Source: DASUBV01 sp035763085 (GTDB taxonomy: Bacteria > Actinomycetota > Actinomycetes > Streptosporangiales > Streptosporangiaceae). Taken from it: DNA of 28,462 bases. The notes beneath the pieces are model-generated. The model was not told the origin of the DNA. It saw only the letters and a list, made by a program, of their open reading frames with translations, and ran no database searches. The first letter of the stretch is position 1. The number at the start of each line of letters is the position of its first letter. The position numbers and the translations under genes were made by a program. This document shows, in pieces, positions 13,626 through 22,261 of the stretch. The stretch lies in contig DASUBV010000028.1 in assembly GCA_035763085.1 (NCBI GenBank), positions 1-28,462 of the forward strand, given 5' to 3'.

Positions 13626-13871
13626 GCGCGCCGGCTGGTCACCGGGCTGCGGCACCGGCACCGGCACCTCGTACTGCGCGGCCTGCAGCGCGTACAGGTC
13701 GGCATAATGGCCGCCGAGCGCTGCCATCCGCTCGTGGTAGGCGCGCCAGTAGGCCACCTCGAGCTCGGCGGTTGTCTCATCGGGCGCCTCTCCGGCCGCC
13801 CCGCTGGCCGGCGCTCCTGCCGGGTTCCCGTCAGGCACCGGACCCCGGCGCCGCCATGCCGTGATCCGCAC
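13587..13871 (-). CDS. small hypothetical protein overlapping the uppP 3' end
   Basis: This encodes 94 residues. Codons outside the overlap have consistently G/C third bases, and the sequence looks protein-like: a basic N-terminus, an acidic proline-rich linker, an aromatic helix (ELEVAYWRAYHERMAALGGH, then YADLYALQAAQYE) and a PVPVPQPGD turn. The GTG at 13871 is preceded by GGAGGGAG at workable spacing. Its last 39 bases are antisense to the end of uppP, where it encodes the acidic LDEPDEADQARG. It is divergent from the ECF sigma gene. I do not recognise the family; the longer upstream extension of this frame is probably not translated. Confidence 0.65.
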   Translation of the reverse strand: MRITAWRRRGPVPDGNPAGAPASGAAGEAPDETTAELEVAYWRAYHERMAALGGHYADLYALQAAQYEVPVPVPQPGDQPARLDEPDEADQARG

Positions 13872-14012
13872 CGCTGGCCACTCCCTCCGCCACGTCGTGA
13901 CCCGCACCTGCGGTACTGGTGCCCGCTGGCGGCCGCATCCAGGCCGGGGAAAGTTCCGCCGGACTGTCACATCGGCGGCTGCGGCGGTGCTTAGCTGGCA
14001 GAAAGGATGCGA

Positions 14013-14552
14013 ATGGAAACCAGCTTCTTGGCCCAACGGAGACCGCCCCCGCCGAGCTCGTTCCCGGCATTCGAGGCGTTCTTCCGCGCGCAGTACCCAG
14101 CGGTCGTCCGCATCGCCTACCGCGTCACCGGCGACGCTCAGGCCGCCCAGGACGTTGCTCAGGACGTCTTCATCACCGCCTTCCGGCGATTTCCCGATCC
14201 CGGCCGCGGCAGCCACGCCGAGGCCTGGGTCCGCATCGCTGCCGCGCATGCCGCGCTGAACGCGATCCGCGGGGAGCGGCGGCGGGACCGGCGCCAGCAG
14301 CTGTGCGCGGTGGACGCCACGCCGATGGGGCCCGAGGAACTGGTCCTGGACTCCGAGTCGCGGGCCGAGGTCCGCCAGGCGCTGCGCCGGCTGAACCGGC
14401 GGGCGGCCACGGTCCTGGTGCTGCGGCACAGCGGCCTGAGCTACGCCCAGGTCGCCGAGGCCATGAACGTCAACGTGGGCCAGGTGGGCACGATGCTCCG
14501 CCGGGCCGAGTCTGCACTACGCAAGGAGCTTCACGATGCGCCACGTCGCTAA
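14013..14552 (+). CDS. ECF RNA polymerase sigma factor
   Basis: The 179-residue product is a minimal ECF sigma. Sigma2 lies at about 23-90 (FFRAQYPAVVRIAYRVTGDA, AQDVAQDVFITAF, EAWVRIAAAHAALNAIR) and sigma4 at about 118-172 (LRRLNRRAATVLVLRHSGLSYAQVAEAM as two consecutive parts, then VGQVGTMLRRAESALR). An ATG at 14007 is in frame but overlaps the GAAAGGA ribosome site; ATG 14013 is five bases from it and preferred. The 3' end overlaps the next gene by 17 bases. That gene encodes a zinc-finger membrane protein, so this is a sigma/anti-sigma pair reporting on the cell envelope. The sigma probably directs its own operon (inference). Confidence 0.92.
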   Translation: METSFLAQRRPPPPSSFPAFEAFFRAQYPAVVRIAYRVTGDAQAAQDVAQDVFITAFRRFPDPGRGSHAEAWVRIAAAHAALNAIRGERRRDRRQQLCAVDATPMGPEELVLDSESRAEVRQALRRLNRRAATVLVLRHSGLSYAQVAEAMNVNVGQVGTMLRRAESALRKELHDAPRR

Positions 14553-15636
14553 CCCGGTCCTGCGCCGGCTGCACGACGAGCCGCTGGCCGTGCCCGACGC
14601 CGCGCGCGAGCACCTGGCCAGCTGCCCGCGCTGCCAGGCCGGCAGCACCCAGATCGCCCGCGACGCCGACCGGGCGGCCAGCCTGCTCGATGCTCCGGAC
14701 GTGCTCACCGATACCGACCTGGCCTGGCTGCGGCTGCAGGCCCAGCTGCGCGAGCCGCAGGCCGCCGCCCGGCCGCCGGTCGCCGACCCGTGGTCACTGC
14801 CCCGGCGGCTGGTCCGGGTGTCGGTCGGCACCGGGACCGCGGTGGCGGCCGGCGTGCTGGTCGCCGGCGTGGCCGCGGCGGCGGCGCTGACGACCGTCTA
14901 CGCCCCGACCAAGGTGGTCCCGGTCCAGGTCAGCCACGGGGACATCCAGGCCATCGCGGGGATCGCGGATCTCAGCGTCGCGGCCGGCCCCGACGGGCTG
15001 CCGCCGTCCGGCACCCGGCAGCTCCCGTTCGGCAGTGTCAGCTGGACCTCGGCCGGCACGGCCCAGAAGGTGAGCTCGGTCGCGCAGGCCGTCGCCCTGA
15101 CCCACCTGTCGTTCACCTCGCCGGCCCGGCTGCCGCGCGGGGTCGGCGACCCGGCCAGCATCATGGTCCAGCCCAAGGTGACAGCCACGATCCACTTCGG
15201 CGCCGGCGCCGGCTCCGGAGTGGCGGGCAGCTCGCTGGTGGTGACCGGCGGCCCGGCGATGGCCGTCCAGTACGGCGGCAGCTCAGGACGGGCGGGCCTG
15301 CCCACCCTGGTGATCGGCGCGCTGCAGCGCCCGGTGGCCACCGCGACCGGCGCCACGGCCGCCGACCTGGAGAACTTCCTGCTGTCCCGGCCGGGCCTGC
15401 CCGCCAGCCTGGTCACCGAGATCAAGCTGCTGGGTACCTCCAGCCTGCCCGTCCCGGTGCCCAAGGGGGTCCCGTCCCGGCACGTGCAGATCGGCGGCTC
15501 GGCCGCGGTGCTGGTCACCGCGCCGTCGGGCACGGCCTCCGGCGTGGTCTGGGAGGGCCGTGACAACATCGTGCGCGGCGTGGCCGGGCTGCTGAACAAC
15601 TCGGATGTCCTGAGTGTCGCCCGCCAGCTCGGCTGA
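14536..15636 (+). CDS. zinc-finger-type anti-sigma factor, membrane protein with extracytoplasmic domain
   Basis: This encodes 366 residues. HLASCPRC (26-33) is the Hx3Cx2C zinc-associated anti-sigma motif in a short cytosolic domain (1-90). A single hydrophobic helix follows (about 96-121), then an about 245-residue extracytoplasmic domain, rich in beta-forming and Gly/Ser/Thr segments, of unrecognised family. AAGGAG eight bases before ATG 14536 supports the start inside the sigma gene. It should hold the adjacent ECF sigma at the membrane until an outside signal arrives. The large outer part is unusual in size and may be the sensor. It overlaps the annotated start of the ATPase gene by 23 bases. 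Confidence 0.85.
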   Translation: MRHVANPVLRRLHDEPLAVPDAAREHLASCPRCQAGSTQIARDADRAASLLDAPDVLTDTDLAWLRLQAQLREPQAAARPPVADPWSLPRRLVRVSVGTGTAVAAGVLVAGVAAAAALTTVYAPTKVVPVQVSHGDIQAIAGIADLSVAAGPDGLPPSGTRQLPFGSVSWTSAGTAQKVSSVAQAVALTHLSFTSPARLPRGVGDPASIMVQPKVTATIHFGAGAGSGVAGSSLVVTGGPAMAVQYGGSSGRAGLPTLVIGALQRPVATATGATAADLENFLLSRPGLPASLVTEIKLLGTSSLPVPVPKGVPSRHVQIGGSAAVLVTAPSGTASGVVWEGRDNIVRGVAGLLNNSDVLSVARQLG

Positions 15637-16588
15637 GCCGGCGACGCAGGCTCCGGTCGTGCCCGGCGGGGACCCGGCGATGCTGGGGTCGCCCGCCGTG
15701 CACGCCATGGAGCTGCGCAAGGAGTACCGCCGCACGGTCGCGCTGGCGGGCCTGTCGATGACCGTCGGCCGCGGCGAGGTCTTCGGGTTCCTGGGCCCGA
15801 ATGGCGCGGGCAAGACCACCGCGGTGAAGCTGCTGCTCGGCCTGGCCCGGCCCACCGGCGGCACGGCGATGGTGCTGGGCGCGCCGGCCGGGGACCGGGC
15901 GGCCCGGCGCAAGATCGGCTACCTGCCCGAGCTGTTCCGCTACCAGAGCTGGCTGACCGCGCGCGAGGTGCTCGTGCTGCACTGCCGGCTGCTCGGCCTG
16001 CCCCGGCTGTCCTGGGAGCGCGAGGCCGGCGCCGCCCTGGAGACGGTCGGGCTGACTGGCCGCGGCCAGGACAAGGTCGGCACGTTCTCCAAGGGCATGC
16101 AGCAGCGGCTGGGGCTGGGCGTCGCACTGCTTGGCGAGCCAGACCTGGTCATCCTCGACGAGCCGACCAGCGCCCTGGACCCGGTCGGCCGGCACCAGGT
16201 CCGGGCCATCATCAGCGGCCTGCGCGACCGCGGCACGACCGTCTTCCTCAATACCCACCTGCTGGAGGAGGCCGAGCACGTCTGCGACCGGGTGACGGTG
16301 ATCAGCAAGGGCCGGGCCCTGGCCAGCGGGACGCTGGAGCAGCTGCGGCGGCGCAGCGCCGCCGTCCGGCTGCAGGTCACCGGCCTGCCGCCGGGCTGGT
16401 GGCAGGCGCTGGACGGCTTCGGGCGCTGGTCGGCGGAGGGCGACTGGCTGCGGGTCAGGGACCTGGCCGACGGGCAGGTGCCGGACCTGGTGGCCGCGAT
16501 CGTGGGCCGCGGCGGCCGCGTGGCGGCCGTGGTACCCGAGCAGCAGAGCCTGGAGTCAGCCTTCCTCGACCTGCTGGGGGACCATTGA
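15614..16588 (+). CDS. ABC transporter ATP-binding protein (ABC-2 export type)
   Basis: This is a 324-residue ATPase in the single-domain DrrA/CcmA-like class. Walker A is GPNGAGKTT (61-69), the signature is the variant FSKGMQQ (158-164), Walker B is LVILDEP (178-184) and the switch His lies in NTHLLEEAEHV. The C-terminal about 80 residues form the accessory domain of exporters. The start is uncertain: GTG 15614 overlaps the previous gene, while ATG 15680 and ATG 15707 are in frame with weak ribosome sites, and homology seems to begin at MELRKEYRR. It pairs with the next gene to form an exporter. The substrate is unknown. Confidence 0.9.
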   Translation: MSPASSAEPATQAPVVPGGDPAMLGSPAVHAMELRKEYRRTVALAGLSMTVGRGEVFGFLGPNGAGKTTAVKLLLGLARPTGGTAMVLGAPAGDRAARRKIGYLPELFRYQSWLTAREVLVLHCRLLGLPRLSWEREAGAALETVGLTGRGQDKVGTFSKGMQQRLGLGVALLGEPDLVILDEPTSALDPVGRHQVRAIISGLRDRGTTVFLNTHLLEEAEHVCDRVTVISKGRALASGTLEQLRRRSAAVRLQVTGLPPGWWQALDGFGRWSAEGDWLRVRDLADGQVPDLVAAIVGRGGRVAAVVPEQQSLESAFLDLLGDH

Positions 16589-17436
16589 GCACGGCGGGCG
16601 CGATCTGGACGATCGCCACCCTGACCATGCGGGAGGCGCTGCGGCGGCGGCTGGTCGCCGCGCTCGCGGCCATCTCCGTCGCGCTGGCGGGCATCAGCGC
16701 CTGGGGCTTCTACCGGCTGAGTCACAGCACCCAGGTCACCACCGGGGAGAGCAACGCGGCGCTGCCGCTGGCCTTCATCTTGTTCATGTTCATGTTCAGC
16801 TTCATCGTTGCGCTCAGCGCCTCGGCCATCGCCTCCCCGGCGGTCTCCAGCGAGGTCGACTCGGGCGTCCTGGCCTCGGTGGTGACCCGCCCGCTGCGGC
16901 GCAGCGATGTCCTGCTGGGCAAGTGGCTGGGGCTGGCGGTGATCCTGGCCGGCTACACCGCGTTCGTCTGCGGACTGCAGGTCGCGGTCGTGGCGATCGT
17001 CAGCGGGTACGTGCCGCCCGACCCGGTCGCGGCGGGCGCGTTCTTGTTCGCCGAGGGCGCGGTGCTGCTCACGCTCGTGCTGCTGCTCAGCACCCGGCTG
17101 TCGGCGCTGGCCGCGGGCGTGATCGGGGTAGCGCTGTTCGGGATGGCCTGGCTGGCCGGAGTCGTCGGGTCGCTGGGCGACTCTCTGCACATCCCGGTCA
17201 TGCGCACGGCCAGCGACATCAGCCAGTTCGTGCTGCCGACCGACGGGCTGTGGCACGGTGCCATCTACTACCTGGAGCCCTCGGCGTACCTGATGACCCA
17301 GCTCTCGCAGGACGGCGGGCAGAACCCGTTCTTCGCGGCCGCCGCCCCGGCCTGGTCGTACCTGGCCTGGGCGGGCATCTGGCTGGTCCTGATCCTGGCG
17401 CTGGGCGTGCTCAGCTTCCAGCGCCGCGAGCTGTAA
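16585..17436 (+). CDS. ABC-2 type transporter permease
   Basis: The 283-residue product has six or so hydrophobic helices: 22-40, about 53-75 (LPLAFILFMFMFSFIVALSA), about 110-135, 145-165, 170-195 and 255-278. The segment SSEVDSGVLASVVTRPLRRSDVLLGKW is typical of ABC-2 permeases (NosY/YhaP class). I set the start at TTG 16585, which overlaps the ATPase stop (TTGA) and follows GGGGGA, because no ATG or GTG precedes the conserved TLTMREALRRR. It is the last gene of the sigma/anti-sigma/ABC operon; the exporter is presumably made when the ECF sigma is freed. Confidence 0.88.
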   Translation: MSTAGAIWTIATLTMREALRRRLVAALAAISVALAGISAWGFYRLSHSTQVTTGESNAALPLAFILFMFMFSFIVALSASAIASPAVSSEVDSGVLASVVTRPLRRSDVLLGKWLGLAVILAGYTAFVCGLQVAVVAIVSGYVPPDPVAAGAFLFAEGAVLLTLVLLLSTRLSALAAGVIGVALFGMAWLAGVVGSLGDSLHIPVMRTASDISQFVLPTDGLWHGAIYYLEPSAYLMTQLSQDGGQNPFFAAAAPAWSYLAWAGIWLVLILALGVLSFQRREL

Positions 17437-17442
17437 CGGGCG

Positions 17443-17454
17443 GCCCCCGGGGGC
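17443..17454. terminator. palindrome in the convergent gap, possible terminator
   Basis: GCCCCCGGGGGC is a perfect palindrome in the 29-base gap between the convergent permease and kinase genes. The gap must end transcription from both sides, but the stem is short and there is no U-run, so the role is only suggested by position. Confidence 0.25.
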
Positions 17455-17465
17455 AGGTCCTGCGG

Positions 17466-18923
17466 CTAATCGCCGCCGTGGCCCTTGTGGTGGCCGTTGC
17501 CCTGGTCATTCCCGTCGCCCTTGTCGTGGCCCGGCGGCGGCAGCGCGCCGGTCAGCACGACCTGGCTGCCGACAGGCAGCCGGCCCGCAGGCAGCACCCC
17601 CAGCACGGTGCGGGGCGGCGCCGAGGGCCCGCGCTGCCACCGCACCCGGACCACCAGCCCGCGCTGGCGCAGGTGCCTGGCCACGACCCCGACCCGCCGC
17701 CCGATCAGCTCGGCGGGCCGGACCGTCACCACGGCCGCGCTCTGCTGAGTGCCCGGTGACTGGCCGTTTCCGGTGCGCTGCGGCCCGCCCAGCTGGCTGG
17801 CCACCGCCACCGCGGCGATCACGATCAGCGCGATGGCGGCCAGCCCGAGCACCAGCCGGCGGCCCCGCCTCGGCCCGGGCTGCCCGGCAGCCGGGTCCCC
17901 GGTGTCCGGATAGGCGTAGGGGTCCCAGGCGGCACCGGGCAGGGAGGTCAGCCGGGCCGTTGGCTGGCCCGGATTCCCGGCGTCCGGCTCGCCGGGCCAC
18001 TGCGCGGCGGCAGCGGGGAGCAGGCCGGCCGGCGGGAGCGGCCCGCCGGCTGTCGTGGCGGCCCCGGCCGTCCCGGCGACTCCGCCCGTCCCGGTCGCCG
18101 CGCGCTCGGCGATCTGGCCGGCCTGCATCGCGACGAGGGTGGCGCTGGCGGGCCGGCGCTCGGGCTGGCGGGCAGCGAGCTGACTGATGAGTGCCGCGAG
18201 GTCCGCTGGCACCGACGGCGGCAGGTCTGGCAGATCCTCGCTGCAGTGCGCGCGGATCACCTCCAGCGGCGTCCCGGTGAATGGCGGCCCGCCGGCCAGG
18301 CACTCGTAGGCGACGATGCCCAGTGCGTACAAGTCGGCCGCCGGGGTGGCAGGCGATCCCGTCGCCCGCTCGGGCGCCAGGTAGCCAGGCGTGCCGACCA
18401 GCATCCCGGTGCTGGTCAGCGGCGCGGAGCCAGCGGCCCGCGCGATGCCGAAGTCGGTGATCTTCACCACGCCGCGCGGGCCGATCAGCAGGTTGCCCGG
18501 CTTGATGTCGCGGTGCACCAGGCCAGCATCATGGGCAGCGGCCAGCCCCGCCGCCGCCTGGGCCAGGATCCGGGCGGCCCGCACCGGGTTCAGCGGCCCG
18601 CCGGTCAGTACCTCGGACAGCGGCGGGCCGTCGACCAGTTCCATGACCAGGAACGGGGGATGGTCGCCGTCAGGCTCGCCGTAGTCATAGACCCGCGCGA
18701 TGTTCTCGTGGGTCAGCCGCCCGGCGTGCCGCGCCTCGGCGCGGAACCGGGCCAGCGTCTCGTCGTGCTGGGCGTACCCGGCATACAGCAGCTTGACCGC
18801 CACCGGCCGGCTCAGGGTCAGGTCGGTCGCGCGCCAGACCTCGCTGAAGCCCCCGGCACCGATCCTGGTGTCGAGCTCATAGCGCCGGCCGAGAACTACC
18901 CGCGAAGTCAGCACGGCCGCCAA
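17466..18923 (-). CDS. membrane Ser/Thr protein kinase with one PASTA-like repeat
   Basis: This encodes 485 residues of the PknB type. The kinase domain (15-270) has GAGGFSEVW (22-30), Lys44 in VAVKLLY, HRDIKPGN (137-144, catalytic Asp139), DFG (157-159) and GTPGYLAPE; the activation loop carries Thr/Ser residues. An Ala/Pro-rich linker leads to one transmembrane helix (about 357-376). Outside is a single PASTA-like repeat (about 398-461, RVGVVARHLRQRGLVVRVRW then a P-x-G-x-V-x-G end) and a Gly/His/Asp/Lys tail (464-485). PASTA domains bind muropeptides or lipid II in relatives. The start is TTG, with an in-frame GTG three codons later as alternative. It is a close paralogue of the adjacent upstream gene. 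Confidence 0.92.
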   Translation of the reverse strand: MAAVLTSRVVLGRRYELDTRIGAGGFSEVWRATDLTLSRPVAVKLLYAGYAQHDETLARFRAEARHAGRLTHENIARVYDYGEPDGDHPPFLVMELVDGPPLSEVLTGGPLNPVRAARILAQAAAGLAAAHDAGLVHRDIKPGNLLIGPRGVVKITDFGIARAAGSAPLTSTGMLVGTPGYLAPERATGSPATPAADLYALGIVAYECLAGGPPFTGTPLEVIRAHCSEDLPDLPPSVPADLAALISQLAARQPERRPASATLVAMQAGQIAERAATGTGGVAGTAGAATTAGGPLPPAGLLPAAAAQWPGEPDAGNPGQPTARLTSLPGAAWDPYAYPDTGDPAAGQPGPRRGRRLVLGLAAIALIVIAAVAVASQLGGPQRTGNGQSPGTQQSAAVVTVRPAELIGRRVGVVARHLRQRGLVVRVRWQRGPSAPPRTVLGVLPAGRLPVGSQVVLTGALPPPGHDKGDGNDQGNGHHKGHGGD

Positions 18924-18981
18924 GCTACCCGAGGGCCCGGCACATAACCGCCTGAATAGGCCAGCCGGGAGGCGAACGCCG

Positions 18982-18998
18982 GGGCGGGAATACCGCCC
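18982..18998 (-). terminator. hairpin between the two kinase genes
   Basis: GGGCGG and CCGCCC with a 5-base loop begin five bases after the stop of the upstream kinase on the minus strand. There is no U-run. It may attenuate or end the kinase 2 transcript or merely stabilise its 3' end. Confidence 0.35.
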
Positions 18999-19003
18999 TT
19001 GCC

Positions 19004-20770
19004 CTAGCCGCCGCCGTTGCCGTGGCCGTTTCCCTTGCCCCTGGCCTTGCCTTTGCCGTTGCCGCTGGTCCCGGCGGGGTCAGATGGCCGGAGAGCGCCG
19101 GTGACGACGATGAGGCTGCCCGCGCGCAGCCGGCCGGTCGGCGAAACTGCCAGTACCCTCCCCGGCGGCTCCGCAGCGCTGCTCTGCCAGCGCACCCGGA
19201 CAGCCAGCCCGCGCTCGCGCAGCTCCCGGGCGACAGTCGCAACCGGCTGCCCGATCAGCGCGCTGGCGCTGACGGTGACGGCGGGCGCCCTGGTCGCAGC
19301 CGGCTGAGTGCTGGGCGACGGGGCGGTCGTGCCGTGCCGCGCCGGCGTTCCGCCGATCTGGCTGACCGTCACCGCGATCGCGACAGCGATCAGCGCCGCG
19401 GCCGCTGCGCCCAGCGCCAGCCGGCGGCGGGTGCGCGCCGGCCGGTGCCGCCCGGCCGGCTGGCGCTGCCAGGCAGGCCCGGCTGCTGGCGTCAACCGGG
19501 CTGTCGCTGGCCCGTCCGGCCCGCGGAACCCGTCCGGTCTGCTCGGCTCGTCCAGTCTGGTCTGCCCGTCCGGGCCGGCCTGCCTGGCCGGGCCGGCAAG
19601 GTTGTGCAGGCGATCCGGGGCGGTCGGCGGCCAGGCCGGGCCGGGGGATGAAGCGTCCAGGCTTTTTCCGCGCAGCAGGCCAGCTGGCGGGGAGCTCAGG
19701 CTGCCTGGCGGGGCGCCCGGGCCGGGTGGCGATGCGCCTTGGCCAGGTGGCGGAGCGCTCAAGCCGCCTGGCGGGGCGCTCAGGCTGGCTGGCGGGGCGC
19801 CCGGGCCGGGTGGCAAGGCGCCGGGGCCGGGCGGCAGGGCGCGAAGGTCACGCGGCGGGACGTCCGGGTCGGCTAGCGGGGCGAGGAGGCCGCCCGGCGG
19901 GCCGCCCGCAGGGGCCCAGCCTTCCAGGAGGGTTGACCCGCCGGCAGCGCGGTCGGCCACCTGGCCCGCGCGCAGTACCACCACGGCGGCACTGGCGGGC
20001 CGATCCCGGGGATGGCGGGCGGTGAGGTCACTGACCAGTGCGGCCAGCTCCGCTGGCACCGACGCGGGCAGATCAGGGAGGGGCTGGCTGCAATGCGCCT
20101 GGGTGACCTGGAGCGCCGTCCCGGTAAAGGGCGGGTGGCCGGCCAGGCACTCGTAAGCGACGATCCCGAGGGAGTACAGGTCGGTCGCCGTGGTCGCCGG
20201 CGCTCCCGTGGCTCGCTCTGGCGCAAGGTACCCGGGAGTTCCCGCGACCATCCCGGTACCAGTGAGCCGCGCGGAGTCCGCGGCGTGGGCGACGCCGAAG
20301 TCAGTGATCTTGACGATGCCGCCGGGGCCGAGCAGCAGGTTTCCCGGCTTGATGTCGCGGTGGATCAGGCCTGCCCGGTGCGCGGCATCCAGGCCCGCCG
20401 CGGCCTGCGCGAGAATTCTCGCCGTGCGGACCGGGTTGAGCGGGCCGATGGCCAGCACCTCGGCCAGGGACGGGCCCTCGACCAGTTCCATGACCAGGTA
20501 GGGCGGCAGGTCCCCGGCTGGCTCGCCGTAGTCATAGACGTGCGCGATGTTCTCCTGGCTGAGCTGCCCGGCGTGGCGGGCCTCGGCGCGGAACCGGGCG
20601 AGCGTCTCGCCGTGCTGGGCGTACCCGGCGTACAGCAGCTTGATCGCCACCCGCCGGCCCAGGGTTCGGTCACTCGCGCGCCAGACCTCGCTGAAGCCCC
20701 CGGCACCAATCCTGGCGTCGAGCTCGTAGCGCCCGCCGACCACCACCTGCGACGTCAGCACGGCCGCCAC
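19004..20770 (-). CDS. membrane Ser/Thr protein kinase with one PASTA-like repeat, paralogue
   Basis: The 588-residue product is nearly superimposable on its neighbour in the kinase domain. It shares MAAVLTS at the start, GAGGFSEVW (22-30), Lys44, HRDIKPGN, DFG, GTPGYLAPE and even the linker motif RPASA. The extra about 100 residues are all in the juxtamembrane linker, which has PPGPGAPP-like imperfect repeats. A transmembrane helix (about 455-475), one PASTA-like repeat and a Gly/Lys-rich tail (GKGKARGKGNGHGNGGG) follow. The GTG start has GGGGAGC before it. The pair probably arose by tandem duplication. Substrates are unknown; the nearby sigma/anti-sigma/ABC operon is a candidate target set (inference). 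Confidence 0.92.
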   Translation of the reverse strand: MAAVLTSQVVVGGRYELDARIGAGGFSEVWRASDRTLGRRVAIKLLYAGYAQHGETLARFRAEARHAGQLSQENIAHVYDYGEPAGDLPPYLVMELVEGPSLAEVLAIGPLNPVRTARILAQAAAGLDAAHRAGLIHRDIKPGNLLLGPGGIVKITDFGVAHAADSARLTGTGMVAGTPGYLAPERATGAPATTATDLYSLGIVAYECLAGHPPFTGTALQVTQAHCSQPLPDLPASVPAELAALVSDLTARHPRDRPASAAVVVLRAGQVADRAAGGSTLLEGWAPAGGPPGGLLAPLADPDVPPRDLRALPPGPGALPPGPGAPPASLSAPPGGLSAPPPGQGASPPGPGAPPGSLSSPPAGLLRGKSLDASSPGPAWPPTAPDRLHNLAGPARQAGPDGQTRLDEPSRPDGFRGPDGPATARLTPAAGPAWQRQPAGRHRPARTRRRLALGAAAAALIAVAIAVTVSQIGGTPARHGTTAPSPSTQPAATRAPAVTVSASALIGQPVATVARELRERGLAVRVRWQSSAAEPPGRVLAVSPTGRLRAGSLIVVTGALRPSDPAGTSGNGKGKARGKGNGHGNGGG

Positions 20771-20809
20771 GCTCCCCAGGGACCTGTCATGTCACCGCCC
20801 GCCGGACCC

Positions 20810-22261
20810 TCAGGCCGGGTGCTCGGACCGGTCGCCGGCCCACTCGGTGTGGAAGCTGCCGTCGGCGTCGGTCCGCTGGTAGGTGTGCGCGCCGAAATTG
20901 TCGCGCAGGCCCTGGATCAGCGCGGCGGGCAGCCGGTCGCGGCGCAGCCCGTCGTAGTAGGCCAGCGAGGAGGCGAACGCCGGGACGCCGATGCCCGCCA
21001 TCGAGGCTCGGGCCACGACCTGGCGCCAGCTGTCCACGCCATCGCGGACCGCTGCGGCGAAGTACGGCGCGACGAGCAGGCTGGGCAGGTCGGGCTGCTG
21101 GTCGTAAGCCTCGCGGATCCGGTCGAGGAACCGGGCCCGGATGATGCAGCCGCCGCGCCAGATGGTCGCCATCGCGCCGCGGTCGATGTCCCAGCCGTAC
21201 TCCTGGCTGCCGGCCGCGATGTGGTCGAAGCCCTGGGCGTAGGCCACCACCTTGGACGCGTACAGCGCCCTGCGGACCTGCTCGGTGAACGCCTCCGCGT
21301 CGCCCCCGGCCAGCGGCTCGGCCTGCCCGCCGAACGCCGCGCGGGCAGCCGCCCGCTGCCCCGCGTGCCCCGACAGCGACCGGGCGAAGGTGGCCTCGGC
21401 GATGCCGGTGATCGGGATGCCCAGGTCCAGCGCGCTCTGCACCGTCCACCGGCCGGTGCCCTTCTGCTCGGCCTGGTCGGCCACGATGTCGATGAACGGC
21501 CGCCCGGTCCGGGCGTCGGAATGCCCGAGCACGTCGGCGGTGATCTGGATCAGGAACGAGTCCAGGTCGCCCTCGTTCCAGGTGCGGAACACCTCGGCGA
21601 TCTGCGCCGGCTCGCGGCCCAGCCCGGTGCGCAGCAGGTCATAGGCCTCGGCGATGAGCTGCATGTCGGCGTACTCGATGCCGTTATGCACCATCTTGAC
21701 GAAATGCCCGGCCCCGTCCGGGCCGACGTGCACGCAGCACGGCGTCCCGTCGACCTGCGCGGCGATCGATTCCAGCATCGGCCCGAGCCGCTGGTAGGAC
21801 TCCGTCGAGCCGCCCGGCATGATGCTGGGCCCGTGGAGCGCGCCCTCCTCGCCGCCGGAGACGCCGCAGCCGACGAAATGCAGGCCTGCCTTGCGCAGCG
21901 CGGCCCCGCGCCGCCGGGTGTCGGTGTAATGCGAGTTCCCGCAGTCCACGACGATGTCGCCGGGGTCCAGCAGCGGAGTCAGCTCGTCGATGACCGCGTC
22001 GGTGGGGCCGCCGGCCTTGACCATCACGATGACCGCCCGCGGCCGCCGCAGGCTGCCCACGAACTCGGCCATCGACTCGCTGGGCACGAACGTGCCCTCG
22101 TGGCCGTGCTCGGCGACCAGGCTGGCAGTGCGCTGCGGCGAGCGGTTGTGCAGGGCGACGGCATGCCCGTGCCGGGCCAGGTTCCTGGCCAGGTTGCGGC
22201 CCATGACCGCCAGGCCGGTGACACCGATGTCGGCGGTGGCCTGCTGGGTGATCTGGGTCAT
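20810..22261 (-). CDS. gnd: 6-phosphogluconate dehydrogenase, decarboxylating
   Basis: This encodes 483 residues, the full family length. It oxidises 6-phosphogluconate to ribulose 5-phosphate with NADP+ in the pentose phosphate pathway. The N-terminal Rossmann fold has GVTGLAVMGRNLARNLA (13-29). The family signature reads FVGCGVSGGEEGALHGPSIM with catalytic lysine in HFVKMVHNGIEYADMQLI. The C-terminal helical domain has DQAEQKGTGRWT. I chose the ATG at 22261 because GAGGAG lies upstream; the same frame stays open to 22393, but the extension is unlike the family. It is divergent from the hydroxymethyltransferase gene across 230 bases that contain an AT-rich patch at 22295-22310, probably promoter DNA. 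Confidence 0.95.
   Translation of the reverse strand: MTQITQQATADIGVTGLAVMGRNLARNLARHGHAVALHNRSPQRTASLVAEHGHEGTFVPSESMAEFVGSLRRPRAVIVMVKAGGPTDAVIDELTPLLDPGDIVVDCGNSHYTDTRRRGAALRKAGLHFVGCGVSGGEEGALHGPSIMPGGSTESYQRLGPMLESIAAQVDGTPCCVHVGPDGAGHFVKMVHNGIEYADMQLIAEAYDLLRTGLGREPAQIAEVFRTWNEGDLDSFLIQITADVLGHSDARTGRPFIDIVADQAEQKGTGRWTVQSALDLGIPITGIAEATFARSLSGHAGQRAAARAAFGGQAEPLAGGDAEAFTEQVRRALYASKVVAYAQGFDHIAAGSQEYGWDIDRGAMATIWRGGCIIRARFLDRIREAYDQQPDLPSLLVAPYFAAAVRDGVDSWRQVVARASMAGIGVPAFASSLAYYDGLRRDRLPAALIQGLRDNFGAHTYQRTDADGSFHTEWAGDRSEHPA

Noticed and set aside
13965..13971. TGTCACA upstream of the ECF sigma gene as an ECF41-type -35
   Set aside because: No CGTC-like -10 at the right spacing, and this sigma factor lacks the SnoaL domain of that group.
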